This document shows, one piece after another, positions 1 to 7,960 of a stretch of 64,000 bases of DNA. The notes beneath the pieces were generated by a model, which saw only the letters and a list, made by a program, of their open reading frames with translations, had not been told where the DNA came from and ran no database searches. Every line of letters starts with the position of its first letter. Position 1 is the first letter of the stretch. This stretch comes from Blautia schinkii (GTDB taxonomy: Bacteria > Bacillota > Clostridia > Lachnospirales > Lachnospiraceae), in NCBI RefSeq assembly GCF_013304825.1, contig NZ_JAAWUO010000002.1, positions 1 to 64,000 on the forward strand. Direction: 5' to 3'. The position numbers and the translations under genes are program-made.

Positions 1-71
1 TTCAATTACTTGCATAAATTCGATGGACGCGTCTTATATCCCCATAGCTGAAGCAAGGGGTTTTACGACGC
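1..71. mobile_element. Putative IS200/IS605-type element end at window edge
   Basis: An imperfect palindrome sits at 40-60 (CCCC 40-43 against GGGG 57-60, with GCT/AGC inside) and is followed by a TTTTACGACGC motif. From memory this resembles the foot hairpins at right ends of IS200/IS605-family elements. It directly abuts a broken ATPase gene whose reading frame stops at 63, as expected if an element landed there. Any tnpB body would lie left of the window, so the identification is tentative. Confidence 0.35.
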
Positions 72-302
72 ATTAGATAAGGATAATTCTGTAAATTTCC
101 CTGATCCTCTATGTCCCATAAACAAAATTTTCATATAAGGATTATTACTATATTCCAGTGCAAGTGACATCAGCTTAACAGCATTTGTTCCTCTGGCCTC
201 ATATGTATCTACAAAAAAATCATTTATCTGCTTCTTCTCATTCAATGGATAAGGTTCAAATGCTGCATAAACCTCTTCTATTGTTTTCGCCTTTTTTATC
301 AT
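63..302 (-). pseudogene. Truncated P-loop ATPase remnant
   Basis: About 79 residues survive. The N-terminal part carries FFVDTYEARG and then a Walker A region reading LFMGHRGSGKFTEL, the usual opening of a family of Firmicute ATP-binding proteins. The protein stops six residues later, so Walker B and everything after are missing. The residue after the Walker A lysine is Phe where Ser/Thr is expected (a one-base TCT to TTT change would explain it). The start at 302 is chosen because GGGAGAAG lies 5-12 bases upstream; longer in-frame starts lack a binding site. The stop abuts a possible IS end (1-71). I read this as a dead fragment cut by insertion. Confidence 0.6.
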
Positions 303-368
303 ATACTTCTCCCTGCTCCATAAAATATTCAGCATAGAATTCCTTCTTTCCATTTTAACATTGACAGT

Positions 369-398
369 ATTATATCGCAACAATAATGTATATGTCAG
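369..398 (-). promoter_or_regulatory. Promoter for the truncated ATPase
   Basis: On the minus strand CTGACA (393-398) and TATAAT (369-374) are separated by 18 bases, close to a sigma-A consensus and upstream of the gene fragment starting at 302. The ATGTCAGAAT unit around the -35 is repeated about 20 bp further upstream. Confidence 0.4.
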
Positions 399-429
399 AA
401 TTTTCATTCTATGTCAGAATATAACAGCA

Positions 430-722
430 TTACAGGGGAATGGCTTCTTTATAGTCCTGTGTTTCTCGGTACTCCTCAAAGGTATCCTGTACCTTCTCGG
501 CCACTTCCGATTCATACACACCAGCCGTGATGAGCAGCTTTCTCACCTTGATAGGGTTTAGAGCTAGAGCATCGGCGATGGATCGGAGGGAGCATTCCTC
601 CTCATAAAGCATCACAGCACTTTCCATCTGCTCTTTCAGATTTTCCCAGCATCATACTCCGGCTTTAGCTTCTTTCGACCGCCACCTGGCTTCCGAGATT
701 TATACGCTCTTTTTTCTCCCAT
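430..722 (-). pseudogene. Frameshifted HTH protein (mobile-element type)
   Basis: Translation from the ATG at 722 begins MGEKRAYKSRKPGGGRKK and runs to a TGA near residue 29. In the next frame the product continues LKEQMESAVMLYEEE and holds a helix-turn-helix-like stretch (SLRSIADALALNPIKVRKLL). One missing A in the run near 640-645 explains the break, and restoring it gives a ~97-residue protein. The ATG lies two bases after the stop of the VOC gene, so the two were cotranscribed. Similar short HTH proteins are carried on plasmids and integrative elements of gut Firmicutes (recalled, not searched). A sequencing indel cannot be excluded. Confidence 0.5.
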
Positions 723-724
723 GA

Positions 725-1108
725 TTATTCGTGCAGCTCCAGCGGTAGTCCGTCCGGGTCATGGAAGAAAGTCATCTTCCTTCCGGTATAGTCATCCACA
801 CGGATTGGCTCACATTCAATTCCGACCGCTGCCAGTTCTTTCACTGTCTGTTCCACGCTATCAACGCAGAACGCAAGGTGACGCAGGCCACAGGCCTCCG
901 GGCGGTTCACACGCTTCGGCGGGTTTTCCTCAGCGAAAATCTCCAACTCTGTGTATTCATTGACACGCAGATCCAGTTTCCAGTCCTTACGCTCCGGGCG
1001 ATAATTCTCTCTGATAACAGAGAATCCCAGCTTGTTCACATAGAAATTCTTGACAACTTCGTAGTCAGATACGATGATTGCAATGTGGTGTATTTTTGAT
1101 AAATTCAT
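725..1108 (-). CDS. VOC-family metalloprotein (YaeR/SMU1112c-type)
   Basis: A 127-residue vicinal-oxygen-chelate protein with two beta-alpha-beta-beta-beta modules (about 4-55 and 68-127). It opens with KIHHIAIIVSDY and ends DYTGRKMTFFHDPDGLPLELHE, the hallmark of the YaeR-like glyoxalase-I-related group. The metal-ligand pattern is visible: His in HHIAIIV, Glu in TELEIF, His in LRHLAF and Glu in PLELHE. The family binds a divalent metal; its substrate is unsettled and true glyoxalase activity is not assured. Length is normal and the gene looks intact, unlike its neighbours. It is followed two bases later by the broken HTH gene. Confidence 0.85.
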   Translation of the reverse strand: MNLSKIHHIAIIVSDYEVVKNFYVNKLGFSVIRENYRPERKDWKLDLRVNEYTELEIFAEENPPKRVNRPEACGLRHLAFCVDSVEQTVKELAAVGIECEPIRVDDYTGRKMTFFHDPDGLPLELHE

Positions 1109-1203
1109 TTTTCTTACGCTCCATTTCTTTTATTTCCGTTGCAAACTATACATCAACCTTCAAAAACTACCGTGTGAACTCCAGGAGTTCACACGGCATA
1201 TCA

Positions 1204-1596
1204 TCAAAACTTGATCACTTTCGGCTCATGGGTGAAAGAACTAATGGTAGCCACACCATTCTTGAAGTAGAACACCTCAGTGTTTCCATCATCTGCGGCA
1301 TACATCTTCTTCAGTCCCGGATAAGCATCCAGCATAGACTGTCTTGCTTCCACACGGTCATCCTCTACCAGCTCACCGGAAACACAAATCCACTCGCCAC
1401 CTTTGAATGCACACAACTCTGCTTTCGAATTGGCATGCAGCTGCTTGGAAACATCCTTCTTCTTACCAATCTGGATGTACAGCTTGCCTTCAAAAATATG
1501 TGCCGTGCCAAACGGACGCACTCTCGGCTAATCGCCTTCGACCGTTGCCAAGTAATATGTTTCAGCTTCTTTTAAGAATTTTACGATTTCTTTCAT
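1204..1596 (-). pseudogene. Pyridoxamine-phosphate-oxidase-like protein with internal amber codon
   Basis: From the ATG at 1596 the product reads MKEIVKFLKEAETYYLATVEGD, then TAG at 1528-1530, then PRVRPFGTAHIFEGKLYIQI in the same frame. Family members have Gln at this point (GDQPRVRPFG), so a single CAG to TAG change explains the stop. The rest, to 1204, is an intact split-beta-barrel flavin-binding protein of normal length (~130 residues). Reinitiation at GTG 1521 would give a 105-residue form lacking the first strand. It is probably a recent pseudogene. Readthrough by a suppressor tRNA is possible but not supported by anything else in the window. Confidence 0.75.
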
Positions 1597-1625
1597 TTTT
1601 TCGTGCCCCTTTTATCTATCTAAGT

Positions 1626-2108
1626 TCACTTTACATATTTGATTCCCATTTCGCTAACATTAACAAGCCAGTTGATTTTATGTTCATTTTGGCAGGTATA
1701 ACCCATATTAAGCAGAGCATCCTTCATCTGGTTATTTGTTAAATAAATTCCTGTTTTAGTTTCCAGTAGATGTTTTAATGAATATGTAGAATGTTTCGGG
1801 TTATATGATTTAATTGGATTGAATGTATCTCTAATCCAATCTTGAACTATACGACGCTCATGTGGTAAAAGGTCGGACATCAATGCATTATCTAACTTGT
1901 CAAGTTCACAACGTTCATGTAAATTCAAATAACCTGCGGAATGTGGTAACCCATTATCATCGATAAAACACAAATCATGTTCTGATGCACAGCCACAGCA
2001 ATCTATTTTAACAGTTCTTCCTGATAATTCTACTAAACAATAACTTTCATAATTTCCAATTACGCGATAGCCACAAATTTCTTTAGCAGTCTTAGCATCA
2101 ATCTGCAT
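1626..2108 (-). CDS. Hypothetical protein, accessory-region type
   Basis: 160 residues, not recognised with certainty. The N-terminal half carries a compact IDCCGCASEHDLCF segment that could bind metal. The C-terminal half (about 105-150) reads SLKHLLETKTGIYLTNNQMKDALLNMGY, resembling a conserved domain seen in plasmid- and ICE-borne proteins of Firmicutes. No membrane segment or signal peptide is evident. A GGAGGAAATATTGC ribosome binding region precedes the ATG. Together with the decayed genes on its left it suggests the tail of a mobile element next to glmS. Confidence 0.5.
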   Translation of the reverse strand: MQIDAKTAKEICGYRVIGNYESYCLVELSGRTVKIDCCGCASEHDLCFIDDNGLPHSAGYLNLHERCELDKLDNALMSDLLPHERRIVQDWIRDTFNPIKSYNPKHSTYSLKHLLETKTGIYLTNNQMKDALLNMGYTCQNEHKINWLVNVSEMGIKYVK

Positions 2109-2283
2109 TGCAATATTTCCTCCTTCACCTATTTATTCTTCATCACATCTTCGCCGATCATAATAGATCGTTGCCTGCTGCTCACCACGGAGAGGTGTGT
2201 GATATTATTACGAGCAGCGTAGGGAGCTACCGCTCCCATTATATTACAAGTATGTAAATAAATCAGCCTTGTAGATTCTGTTT

Positions 2284-4152
2284 TTATTCCACCGTCACGC
2301 TTTTTGCAAGGTTTCTTGGCTTGTCGACATCCAGACCCTTGGCAACGGATACATAGTATCCCAGTAACTGAAGCGGAATCACTGCCAAACTGCCAACAAA
2401 GTGCTCATCCACTTTCGGCACATACACCGTGAAGTTCACTTGATCTTCAATCTCGTACTTGCCATAAGTAGTCAGCCCCATCAGAAAAGCTCCACGGCTC
2501 TTGCACTCCAGCATATTGCTTACGGTCTTTTCGTACAGCTCGCTCTGGGTCAGCACACCGATGACCAATGTTCCCTGCTCAATCAGGCTAATGGTTCCGT
2601 GCTTCAGTTCGCCAGCAGCGTATGCTTCGGAATGGATGTAGCTGATTTCTTTCAGTTTCAAGCTGCCTTCCAAGCAGACAGCGTAATCAATACCACGACC
2701 TACGAAGAACACATCATGCACATTGGCATACTTCGCTGCAAACCACTGGATGCGTTCCTTGTCTTCCAAAATCTTCTGCATCTTCTCTGGGATAGTCTGC
2801 AGTTCAGAAATATAGTAGCTGTACTGCTCATCCGCGATTTTACCTCTGACCTTTGCGAACTGAACTGACAGACAGTACATAGCTGCAAGCTGTGCGCTGT
2901 ATGCTTTAGTCGTTGCAACAGAGATTTCAGGGCCTGCAAGCGTGTAGAACACCTTATCTGCTTCACGGGCGATGCTGCTGCCAACCACATTGACAATTGC
3001 CATTGTGGTAACGCCTTTTTCCTTCGCCATACGCAATGCTGCCAGTGTATCCGCTGTCTCACCAGACTGGCTGACAACGATCACCAGAGCTTTCTGATTG
3101 ACCGGCATCTTTCGATAACGGAACTCCGATGCAAGTTCCACACGCACCGGAATGTCTGCCATATCTTCCAGCACATACTGAGCGGCCATGCCAACATGCC
3201 ATGCAGAACCGCAAGCTACAATATAGATCTGCTCGAAATTCTTGATTTCATCCTCAGTTATCTCCACGCTGGACAGGTCGATAGTGCCATTCTTGATTAC
3301 GGAATTAAGGGTATCTTGAACAGCTTTTGGCTGTTCGTGAATCTCTTTCATCATGAAATGCTCAAAGCCGCCCTTTTCAGCCGCTTCTGCATCCCACTTA
3401 ATCTCGGTGGTCTGCTTTTCGATTTCATCACCATCAAGATTATAAAAATGAGCCTCACCCGGAGTCAATTTTGCAAACTCAAGATTGCCGATGTAATATA
3501 CATTACGAGTATATTTCAGAATTGCCGGGACATCCGAAGCCACATAGGTTTCACCATCCGCAATGCCGATGATCATCGGACTGTCCTTACGTGCCACCCA
3601 AATCTCACCCGGGTAGTCACGGAACATCAGCTCAAGAGCATAGGAACCACGGACACGCACCATTGTTTTCGCAATAGCATCTATAGGACCGAGGTTGTAT
3701 TTTTTATAGTAGTAATCAACCAATTTGATAACGACTTCTGTATCTGTCTGGCTGTAGAATGTATATCCATGCTTCAGGAGCTTTTCTTTTAGCTCCGTGT
3801 AATTCTCAATGATACCGTTATGTACACCAACGACCTCAGACTCAACTTCCCCAGAGCCAGAGCGAGTACAGTTACCAGAAACGTGAGGATGTGCATTTGT
3901 CTGGCTCGGCTCCCCGTGTGTTGCCCAGCGAGTATGACCGATACCACAAGTTCCCTTCAACGCATTGCCGTTATCCGTTTTCTCCATCAAATTAGACAAA
4001 CGACCTTTTGCTTTCACAACCTCTGCCAGATTCTCTCCATCACGGATAGCCAGTCCAGCTGAGTCATATCCTCTATATTCCAGTTTAGACAGTCCATCTA
4101 GCAGGATCGGTGCTGCCTGTCGGTTTCCAGTAAAACCAACGATTCCACACAT
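2284..4152 (-). CDS. glmS: Glutamine--fructose-6-phosphate aminotransferase
   Basis: 622 residues. It makes glucosamine-6-phosphate from fructose-6-phosphate and glutamine, the first step to UDP-GlcNAc for peptidoglycan and surface glycans. The N-terminal glutaminase domain begins MCGIVGFTGN with the catalytic Cys2. Two SIS sugar-isomerase domains follow (about 300-430 and 470-600), with SQSGETADT and the C-terminal KSVTVE expected in the isomerase site. A GGGAGGG binding site precedes the ATG. A terminator (4206-4238) separates it from glmM upstream, so it probably has its own promoter (AT-rich, TATAAT-like, about 4190). There is too little leader for a glmS ribozyme. Confidence 0.97.
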   Translation of the reverse strand: MCGIVGFTGNRQAAPILLDGLSKLEYRGYDSAGLAIRDGENLAEVVKAKGRLSNLMEKTDNGNALKGTCGIGHTRWATHGEPSQTNAHPHVSGNCTRSGSGEVESEVVGVHNGIIENYTELKEKLLKHGYTFYSQTDTEVVIKLVDYYYKKYNLGPIDAIAKTMVRVRGSYALELMFRDYPGEIWVARKDSPMIIGIADGETYVASDVPAILKYTRNVYYIGNLEFAKLTPGEAHFYNLDGDEIEKQTTEIKWDAEAAEKGGFEHFMMKEIHEQPKAVQDTLNSVIKNGTIDLSSVEITEDEIKNFEQIYIVACGSAWHVGMAAQYVLEDMADIPVRVELASEFRYRKMPVNQKALVIVVSQSGETADTLAALRMAKEKGVTTMAIVNVVGSSIAREADKVFYTLAGPEISVATTKAYSAQLAAMYCLSVQFAKVRGKIADEQYSYYISELQTIPEKMQKILEDKERIQWFAAKYANVHDVFFVGRGIDYAVCLEGSLKLKEISYIHSEAYAAGELKHGTISLIEQGTLVIGVLTQSELYEKTVSNMLECKSRGAFLMGLTTYGKYEIEDQVNFTVYVPKVDEHFVGSLAVIPLQLLGYYVSVAKGLDVDKPRNLAKSVTVE

Positions 4153-4205
4153 AGGTTTATCCCTCCCATTATTTATTTCTCTCGCCTATTATATTTTCCT
4201 TTTTA

Positions 4206-4238
4206 TAAAAAACGACTCCGGGTAGTTGCCAGAGTCGT
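4206..4238 (-). terminator. Intrinsic terminator of the polysaccharide operon
   Basis: On the minus strand ACGACTC (4232-4238) pairs with GAGTCGT (4212-4218) over a 13-base loop, followed by six Ts. It lies just past the glmM stop and so marks the 3' end of the long operon starting at 24515. Confidence 0.8.
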
Positions 4239-4246
4239 CATTGACC

Positions 4247-5632
4247 TTATACTTTATATCCCTTTTCGCAGATCACCTTGACCACTTCGTCAACATATTT
4301 CTGGCAGCTATCGTGGTCAGGTGCTTCCACCATAACACGCACGACCGGCTCCGTGCCGGACTCACGAACCAGAATGCGACCAGTATCACCCAGAGCCTCA
4401 GCAACCTTATTTACTACTTCCTGCACAGCAGGATCATTCTGCGCGGCTTTCTTATCGGTCACACGGACATTCTCCAACACCTGTGGATAGATTTTCAACG
4501 GTGCCGCCAATTCGCTCATCGGCTTCTTCTTGGCCAGCATCACTTCCAGCATCTTCAGACTGGTCAGGATACCATCACCAGTGCTTGCGTACTTGCTGAA
4601 AATGATATGGCCACTCTGCTCGCCGCCGATGCGGCAGCCGTTTTTGGCCATGTACTCATAGACATACTTGTCGCCCACAGCAGTTTTAACATACCCAATA
4701 CCCTGCTCATCAAATGCTTTATACAGACCAAAGTTTGACATGACCGTAGTAACAACTGTATTATTCAGCAACTTTCCGCGTTCTTTCATATAGCAGCCGT
4801 AGATGTACAGGATATGGTCACCCGTGATGACGTTTCCTTTCTCATCTACACACAGGCACCGATCGGCATCACCATCGTAGGCAAACCCAACGTCCAGCCC
4901 CTTCTCCACAACAAACTTCTGCAGACCCTCAATATGCGTAGAGCCGGCATTATTGTTGATGTTCAGACCGTTCGGCTTGTTGTTTATGACATAGGTGTCT
5001 GCGCCAAGGGCATCGAACACAGACTTTGCAATGTTCCAAGAGCTACCGTTGGCACAATCCAAACCAACTTTAACACCTCTGAAAGAATAGATACCCAGAG
5101 AAATCAGATAACCCATGTAACGATTACGGCCTGCCACATAATCTACCGTACAGCCAACATGATCACGACTTGCAAATGGTAGTTCCGGCCAATCCATATC
5201 AAACACATGGAGCTTACCGTCAATATAAGCCTCGATCAGCAACAACGTTTCTTCCGGCATCTTCTCACCGTAACCGTCAATCAGCTTGATACCATTATCG
5301 TAATATGGGTTGTGGCTGGCAGAAATCATGATGCCACAGTCAAAGTCATCCACACGAGCAATGTAAGCCACAGACGGGGTTGTAGTAACATGGAGCAGAT
5401 AGGCATCCGCTCCCGAAGCAGTCAGACCAGCGACAAGGCTGTACTCAAACATATAGGAGCTGCGGCGAGTATCCTTGCCGATAACAATACGGGCAGGATT
5501 GCCGTCACAATTGCGCTCACGCAATGTGTTATAGTACCAACCTAAGAAACGACCCACCTTATAGGCATGATCAGAAGTTAATGTAATTCCGGCTTCACCA
5601 CGGAAGCCGTCAGTTCCAAAATACTTACCCAT
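4247..5632 (-). CDS. glmM: Phosphoglucosamine mutase
   Basis: 461 residues, alpha-D-phosphohexomutase fold. It opens GKYFGTDGFRGEAG, has the phosphoserine loop ISASHNP (Ser106), a metal loop YDGDADR near residue 243 and the C-terminal phosphate-binding RESGTEPVVRVM. This pattern fits GlmM, which converts GlcN-6-P to GlcN-1-P, and the neighbouring glmS supports that over a phosphomannomutase reading. It starts 15 bases after the ferredoxin gene, so it is the last gene of the polysaccharide operon. Coupling an essential cell-wall gene to a capsule operon would tie transcription of the operon to growth. Confidence 0.9.
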   Translation of the reverse strand: MGKYFGTDGFRGEAGITLTSDHAYKVGRFLGWYYNTLRERNCDGNPARIVIGKDTRRSSYMFEYSLVAGLTASGADAYLLHVTTTPSVAYIARVDDFDCGIMISASHNPYYDNGIKLIDGYGEKMPEETLLLIEAYIDGKLHVFDMDWPELPFASRDHVGCTVDYVAGRNRYMGYLISLGIYSFRGVKVGLDCANGSSWNIAKSVFDALGADTYVINNKPNGLNINNNAGSTHIEGLQKFVVEKGLDVGFAYDGDADRCLCVDEKGNVITGDHILYIYGCYMKERGKLLNNTVVTTVMSNFGLYKAFDEQGIGYVKTAVGDKYVYEYMAKNGCRIGGEQSGHIIFSKYASTGDGILTSLKMLEVMLAKKKPMSELAAPLKIYPQVLENVRVTDKKAAQNDPAVQEVVNKVAEALGDTGRILVRESGTEPVVRVMVEAPDHDSCQKYVDEVVKVICEKGYKV

Positions 5633-5647
5633 TCTTTATTACCTCTC

Positions 5648-5845
5648 TTATGCTTCTTCAATCTTAAAAGGGCAAACCTTTAAACATTGATAACAGCGAA
5701 CACATTTACTGTCATCTATTTGCGGATATTCAAAGCCTTCTTCGTCCTCTACCATAGAAATAGCTTCTTTCGGACAGATGGCATAACAAGCTGTACACCC
5801 ACAGCATTCTTCTTTTCTTTTATATAGTACTGGTATTTCTTTCAA
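5648..5845 (-). CDS. Detached 2x[4Fe-4S] ferredoxin module
   Basis: A 65-residue ferredoxin with two clusters: CCGCTACYAICP and CVRCYQCLKVCP. The start is TTG at 5845 with GGGAGG seven bases upstream. In the usual capsule-cluster proteins this ferredoxin is the N-terminal domain of an F420-hydrogenase-beta-like protein. Here it is a separate gene, and it lies downstream of that partner (5904-6911), the reverse of the fused order. It probably passes electrons to the partner during modification of a glycan or nucleotide sugar. Its TTG overlaps a TGA that the upstream gene would reach if its G tract gained one base. Confidence 0.85.
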   Translation of the reverse strand: MKEIPVLYKRKEECCGCTACYAICPKEAISMVEDEEGFEYPQIDDSKCVRCYQCLKVCPFKIEEA

Positions 5846-5903
5846 TTCAGTTCCTCCCTAGTACAATCAAACACGAAACACAAAGAGTAATCCATATTCT
5901 GTA

Positions 5904-6911
5904 TTACTCTCTGCCCCCCCCGATTACTCGAAGCATATTTTTAATTATTTTCTTTACTTTCCTTTTTGCTCTTGTTTTCAAGGAATATTTTATCGGAGCA
6001 CCATACTTTCCTTCCAGCTCTTCGAAACTCATTGTGTGCATATCATCAAAAAAAGTATCTCTTTGTGACGGCCTTGCACATGACTTGTATTCAGCAGGAT
6101 TTCCTTTTACACCAGCTTCATATGTCACCTCTTTTAATTTCATTTTGCAACTGATATAGTTAAATATTTCTTTTCCTTTTTGGGTTCGAATCAATACGAG
6201 AGAAGTTCCTAACCCATCATTCATCTCTGGAGCGACATCATTAATCCCCCAGAAGTCAGCAACCGTCAAATCAGACAGTTTCTCTCTTTTAGCCACACAC
6301 TCATAGCATGATGGGCGCAGACAATAATCTCTTAAAAACATCTGCATATAGGGGTCTTTATCTTTAGATATATAAAACTTTTTTACAGAATCTTCTGGAA
6401 TATTTTCCAAAACTTCCTTCATGCCAAAATCAGTCCAACTTTCATCCTTGCAACGAAAGTTAATCCCTTTCAGTTTTCCACCAGACTTTTTTTCTTGATA
6501 TTGTGCGTATTCTCTCCACAATGTAGGTGATGGTGCTCCGTGACAAATCACATCCATGCAAATCAAATTATCATAATCTTTTCCAAGAAATCTTCTTAGC
6601 CCGTTTACTTGGCAACCTGTTCCTGTAAATAACACAATTTTTCCTGCTTGCAATTCTACCTTAACTTTCTTAAATGTATCCCCAACTTTTGCTTGCAGGT
6701 ATTTTGATCCACGGAGTTTTATTAGTTCACTTCGATCCGTAACTGCAATAAATTCTGCCGAATAGCAATCCTCAGACATCGCGACACCATAAATAATGCC
6801 ATTCTTATTAAGCACATACTCTGCCAGAGAAGAAAATACCGCTCCAGAAGAACTGCTCAATCTCACATCTTTATCTTTACTATAACAAGCATATACTTTT
6901 TCTGGCTTCAC
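5904..6911 (-). CDS. Coenzyme F420 hydrogenase/dehydrogenase beta-subunit-like protein
   Basis: 335 residues. The N-terminal part (KVYACYSKDKDVRLSSSSGAVF) and the C-terminal FrhB-like domain with DYCLRPSCYECVAKREKLSDLTVADFWG are typical of proteins found beside polysaccharide pyruvyltransferases in capsule loci. They are presumed flavin/Fe-S oxidoreductases acting on a glycan precursor; substrate unknown. The usual N-terminal ferredoxin is missing and encoded just downstream. A G8 tract (5914-5921) lies six codons before the stop. Losing one G would give a C-terminus ending ...FRV; gaining one would add about 20 residues and end at a TGA overlapping the ferredoxin TTG. Confidence 0.8.
   Translation of the reverse strand: MKPEKVYACYSKDKDVRLSSSSGAVFSSLAEYVLNKNGIIYGVAMSEDCYSAEFIAVTDRSELIKLRGSKYLQAKVGDTFKKVKVELQAGKIVLFTGTGCQVNGLRRFLGKDYDNLICMDVICHGAPSPTLWREYAQYQEKKSGGKLKGINFRCKDESWTDFGMKEVLENIPEDSVKKFYISKDKDPYMQMFLRDYCLRPSCYECVAKREKLSDLTVADFWGINDVAPEMNDGLGTSLVLIRTQKGKEIFNYISCKMKLKEVTYEAGVKGNPAEYKSCARPSQRDTFFDDMHTMSFEELEGKYGAPIKYSLKTRAKRKVKKIIKNMLRVIGGGRE
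5914..5921 (-). repeat. G8 homopolymer tract at the 3' end of the FrhB-like gene
   Basis: Eight Cs on the plus strand (Gs in the coding strand). Arms GAGTAATC (5922-5929), GAGTAAT (5903-5909) and GATTACTC (5885-5892) allow two mutually exclusive hairpins around the stop codon. The tract length sets where the ribosome leaves the message: inside the hairpin at 5904 with G8, or at the ferredoxin start with G9. Confidence 0.8.
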
Positions 6912-6938
6912 TAGTATATCCTCCTCTTCCAGTACCTT

Positions 6939-7956
6939 TTATACAAATCCAATATACCGCAACAATTTTTTATGGTTCTTCAATGTCATCTGAGCAAGAT
7001 GCACTACGATGTAACTAATGAATGATGTCAGTACAAATCGCAATGCCCAATAAGCATACCAGTTTTCACATTCTATAATTCTACCAACAATCATCAGCAC
7101 TGCCATGTGAATATAGAAAATTCCATATGAGCAATCTCCTATCTTTGATAGCAAGTGACAGCCACTACGATTATTTTCATTTTTCTTTAGAAGCCAGCCA
7201 ATTATGGTAACAGAATAAAGAAATGAACCAACTGTTATCTGACTCGTATAGAATCCAATATCGAATCCTACTGCTCTCAATCCAACCGCTTCAACGCAAC
7301 TTAATGCGAGCGCACCTGCCGCCGCATATCCATTGCATTTCAATTTCCATCCACAGCGCACATGAATTCCTAAATAATAAAAGACAAACCATGCTGGGAA
7401 TAATGTTTCATATAGACGTGGTGAGATACCAACTATATAATTCCAAGCGTACAAATACATTAAGTAAAGCGACGTTACTAACCATAGAATTCTACTGATA
7501 ACTCCATTTTGTTTTACAGTTTTGACTAGCCAAGGCGTCATCATCGTAAGCTGCATCAAAACGACAATATAGTAAAATGGAGTTGCTGACTTTCCAACAA
7601 TAAATCGGTAAACAAATCCAAACCAATGAATCTCATTGCCACTGTGTACGATTTTTAATAGCTCAAGTCCACTATACAGTAGCGACCAAATCATAAATGG
7701 GATACACAGTCGCCCCCCCCCGATAAATTATCCAGTGTTTATAACTGAATTCTTTATCAGACAAGGCATCGACATTCACAAAATAACCGGCCATAAAAAC
7801 AAATGTAGCAACTGCAAAATTGATGATCTGGCGAAGAACAACGAACTCTGCACCATATCCAGTAGAATAATTAAATCCACCTAAGGAATGAATCAATACA
7901 ACCGCCAATATACAGATTCCCCGGATGCTTTGCCAATATTCTTTCTTTTCTTTCAT
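6939..7956 (-). CDS. Phase-variable acyltransferase 3 family protein (out of frame here)
   Basis: The reading frame is broken at a G9 tract (7713-7721). Upstream, residues 1-80 (SIRGICILAVVLIHSLGG, then membrane segments) are the N-terminus of a membrane O-acyltransferase. After the tract this frame ends at 7672. The continuing frame (to 6939) holds the rest, with at least six more hydrophobic segments. With G8 the product reads YRGGRLCIPFMIWSLLYSG, the usual (R)xxRLxIPFxxWS motif, and totals ~338 residues, normal for the family. So G8 (or G11) is ON and G9 is OFF. The enzyme would transfer an acyl, probably acetyl, group onto the polymer at the membrane. Confidence 0.85.
7713..7721 (-). repeat. 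G9 phase-variation tract in the acyltransferase
   Basis: Nine Cs on the plus strand. In the coding strand the codons are CGG GGG GGG GCG; removing one G restores the downstream frame CGA CTG TGT ATC. Runs of GGG codons are out of place in this AT-rich cluster. Confidence 0.9.
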
Positions 7957-7960
7957 CTCT

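Noticed and set aside
1-2108. A complete integrative element at the left end
   Set aside because: Only fragments are visible, without integrase, relaxase or attachment sites in the window.
4153-4246. glmS ribozyme upstream of glmS
   Set aside because: Only 94 bases separate glmM and glmS and a terminator fills part of them; too short for the ribozyme core.
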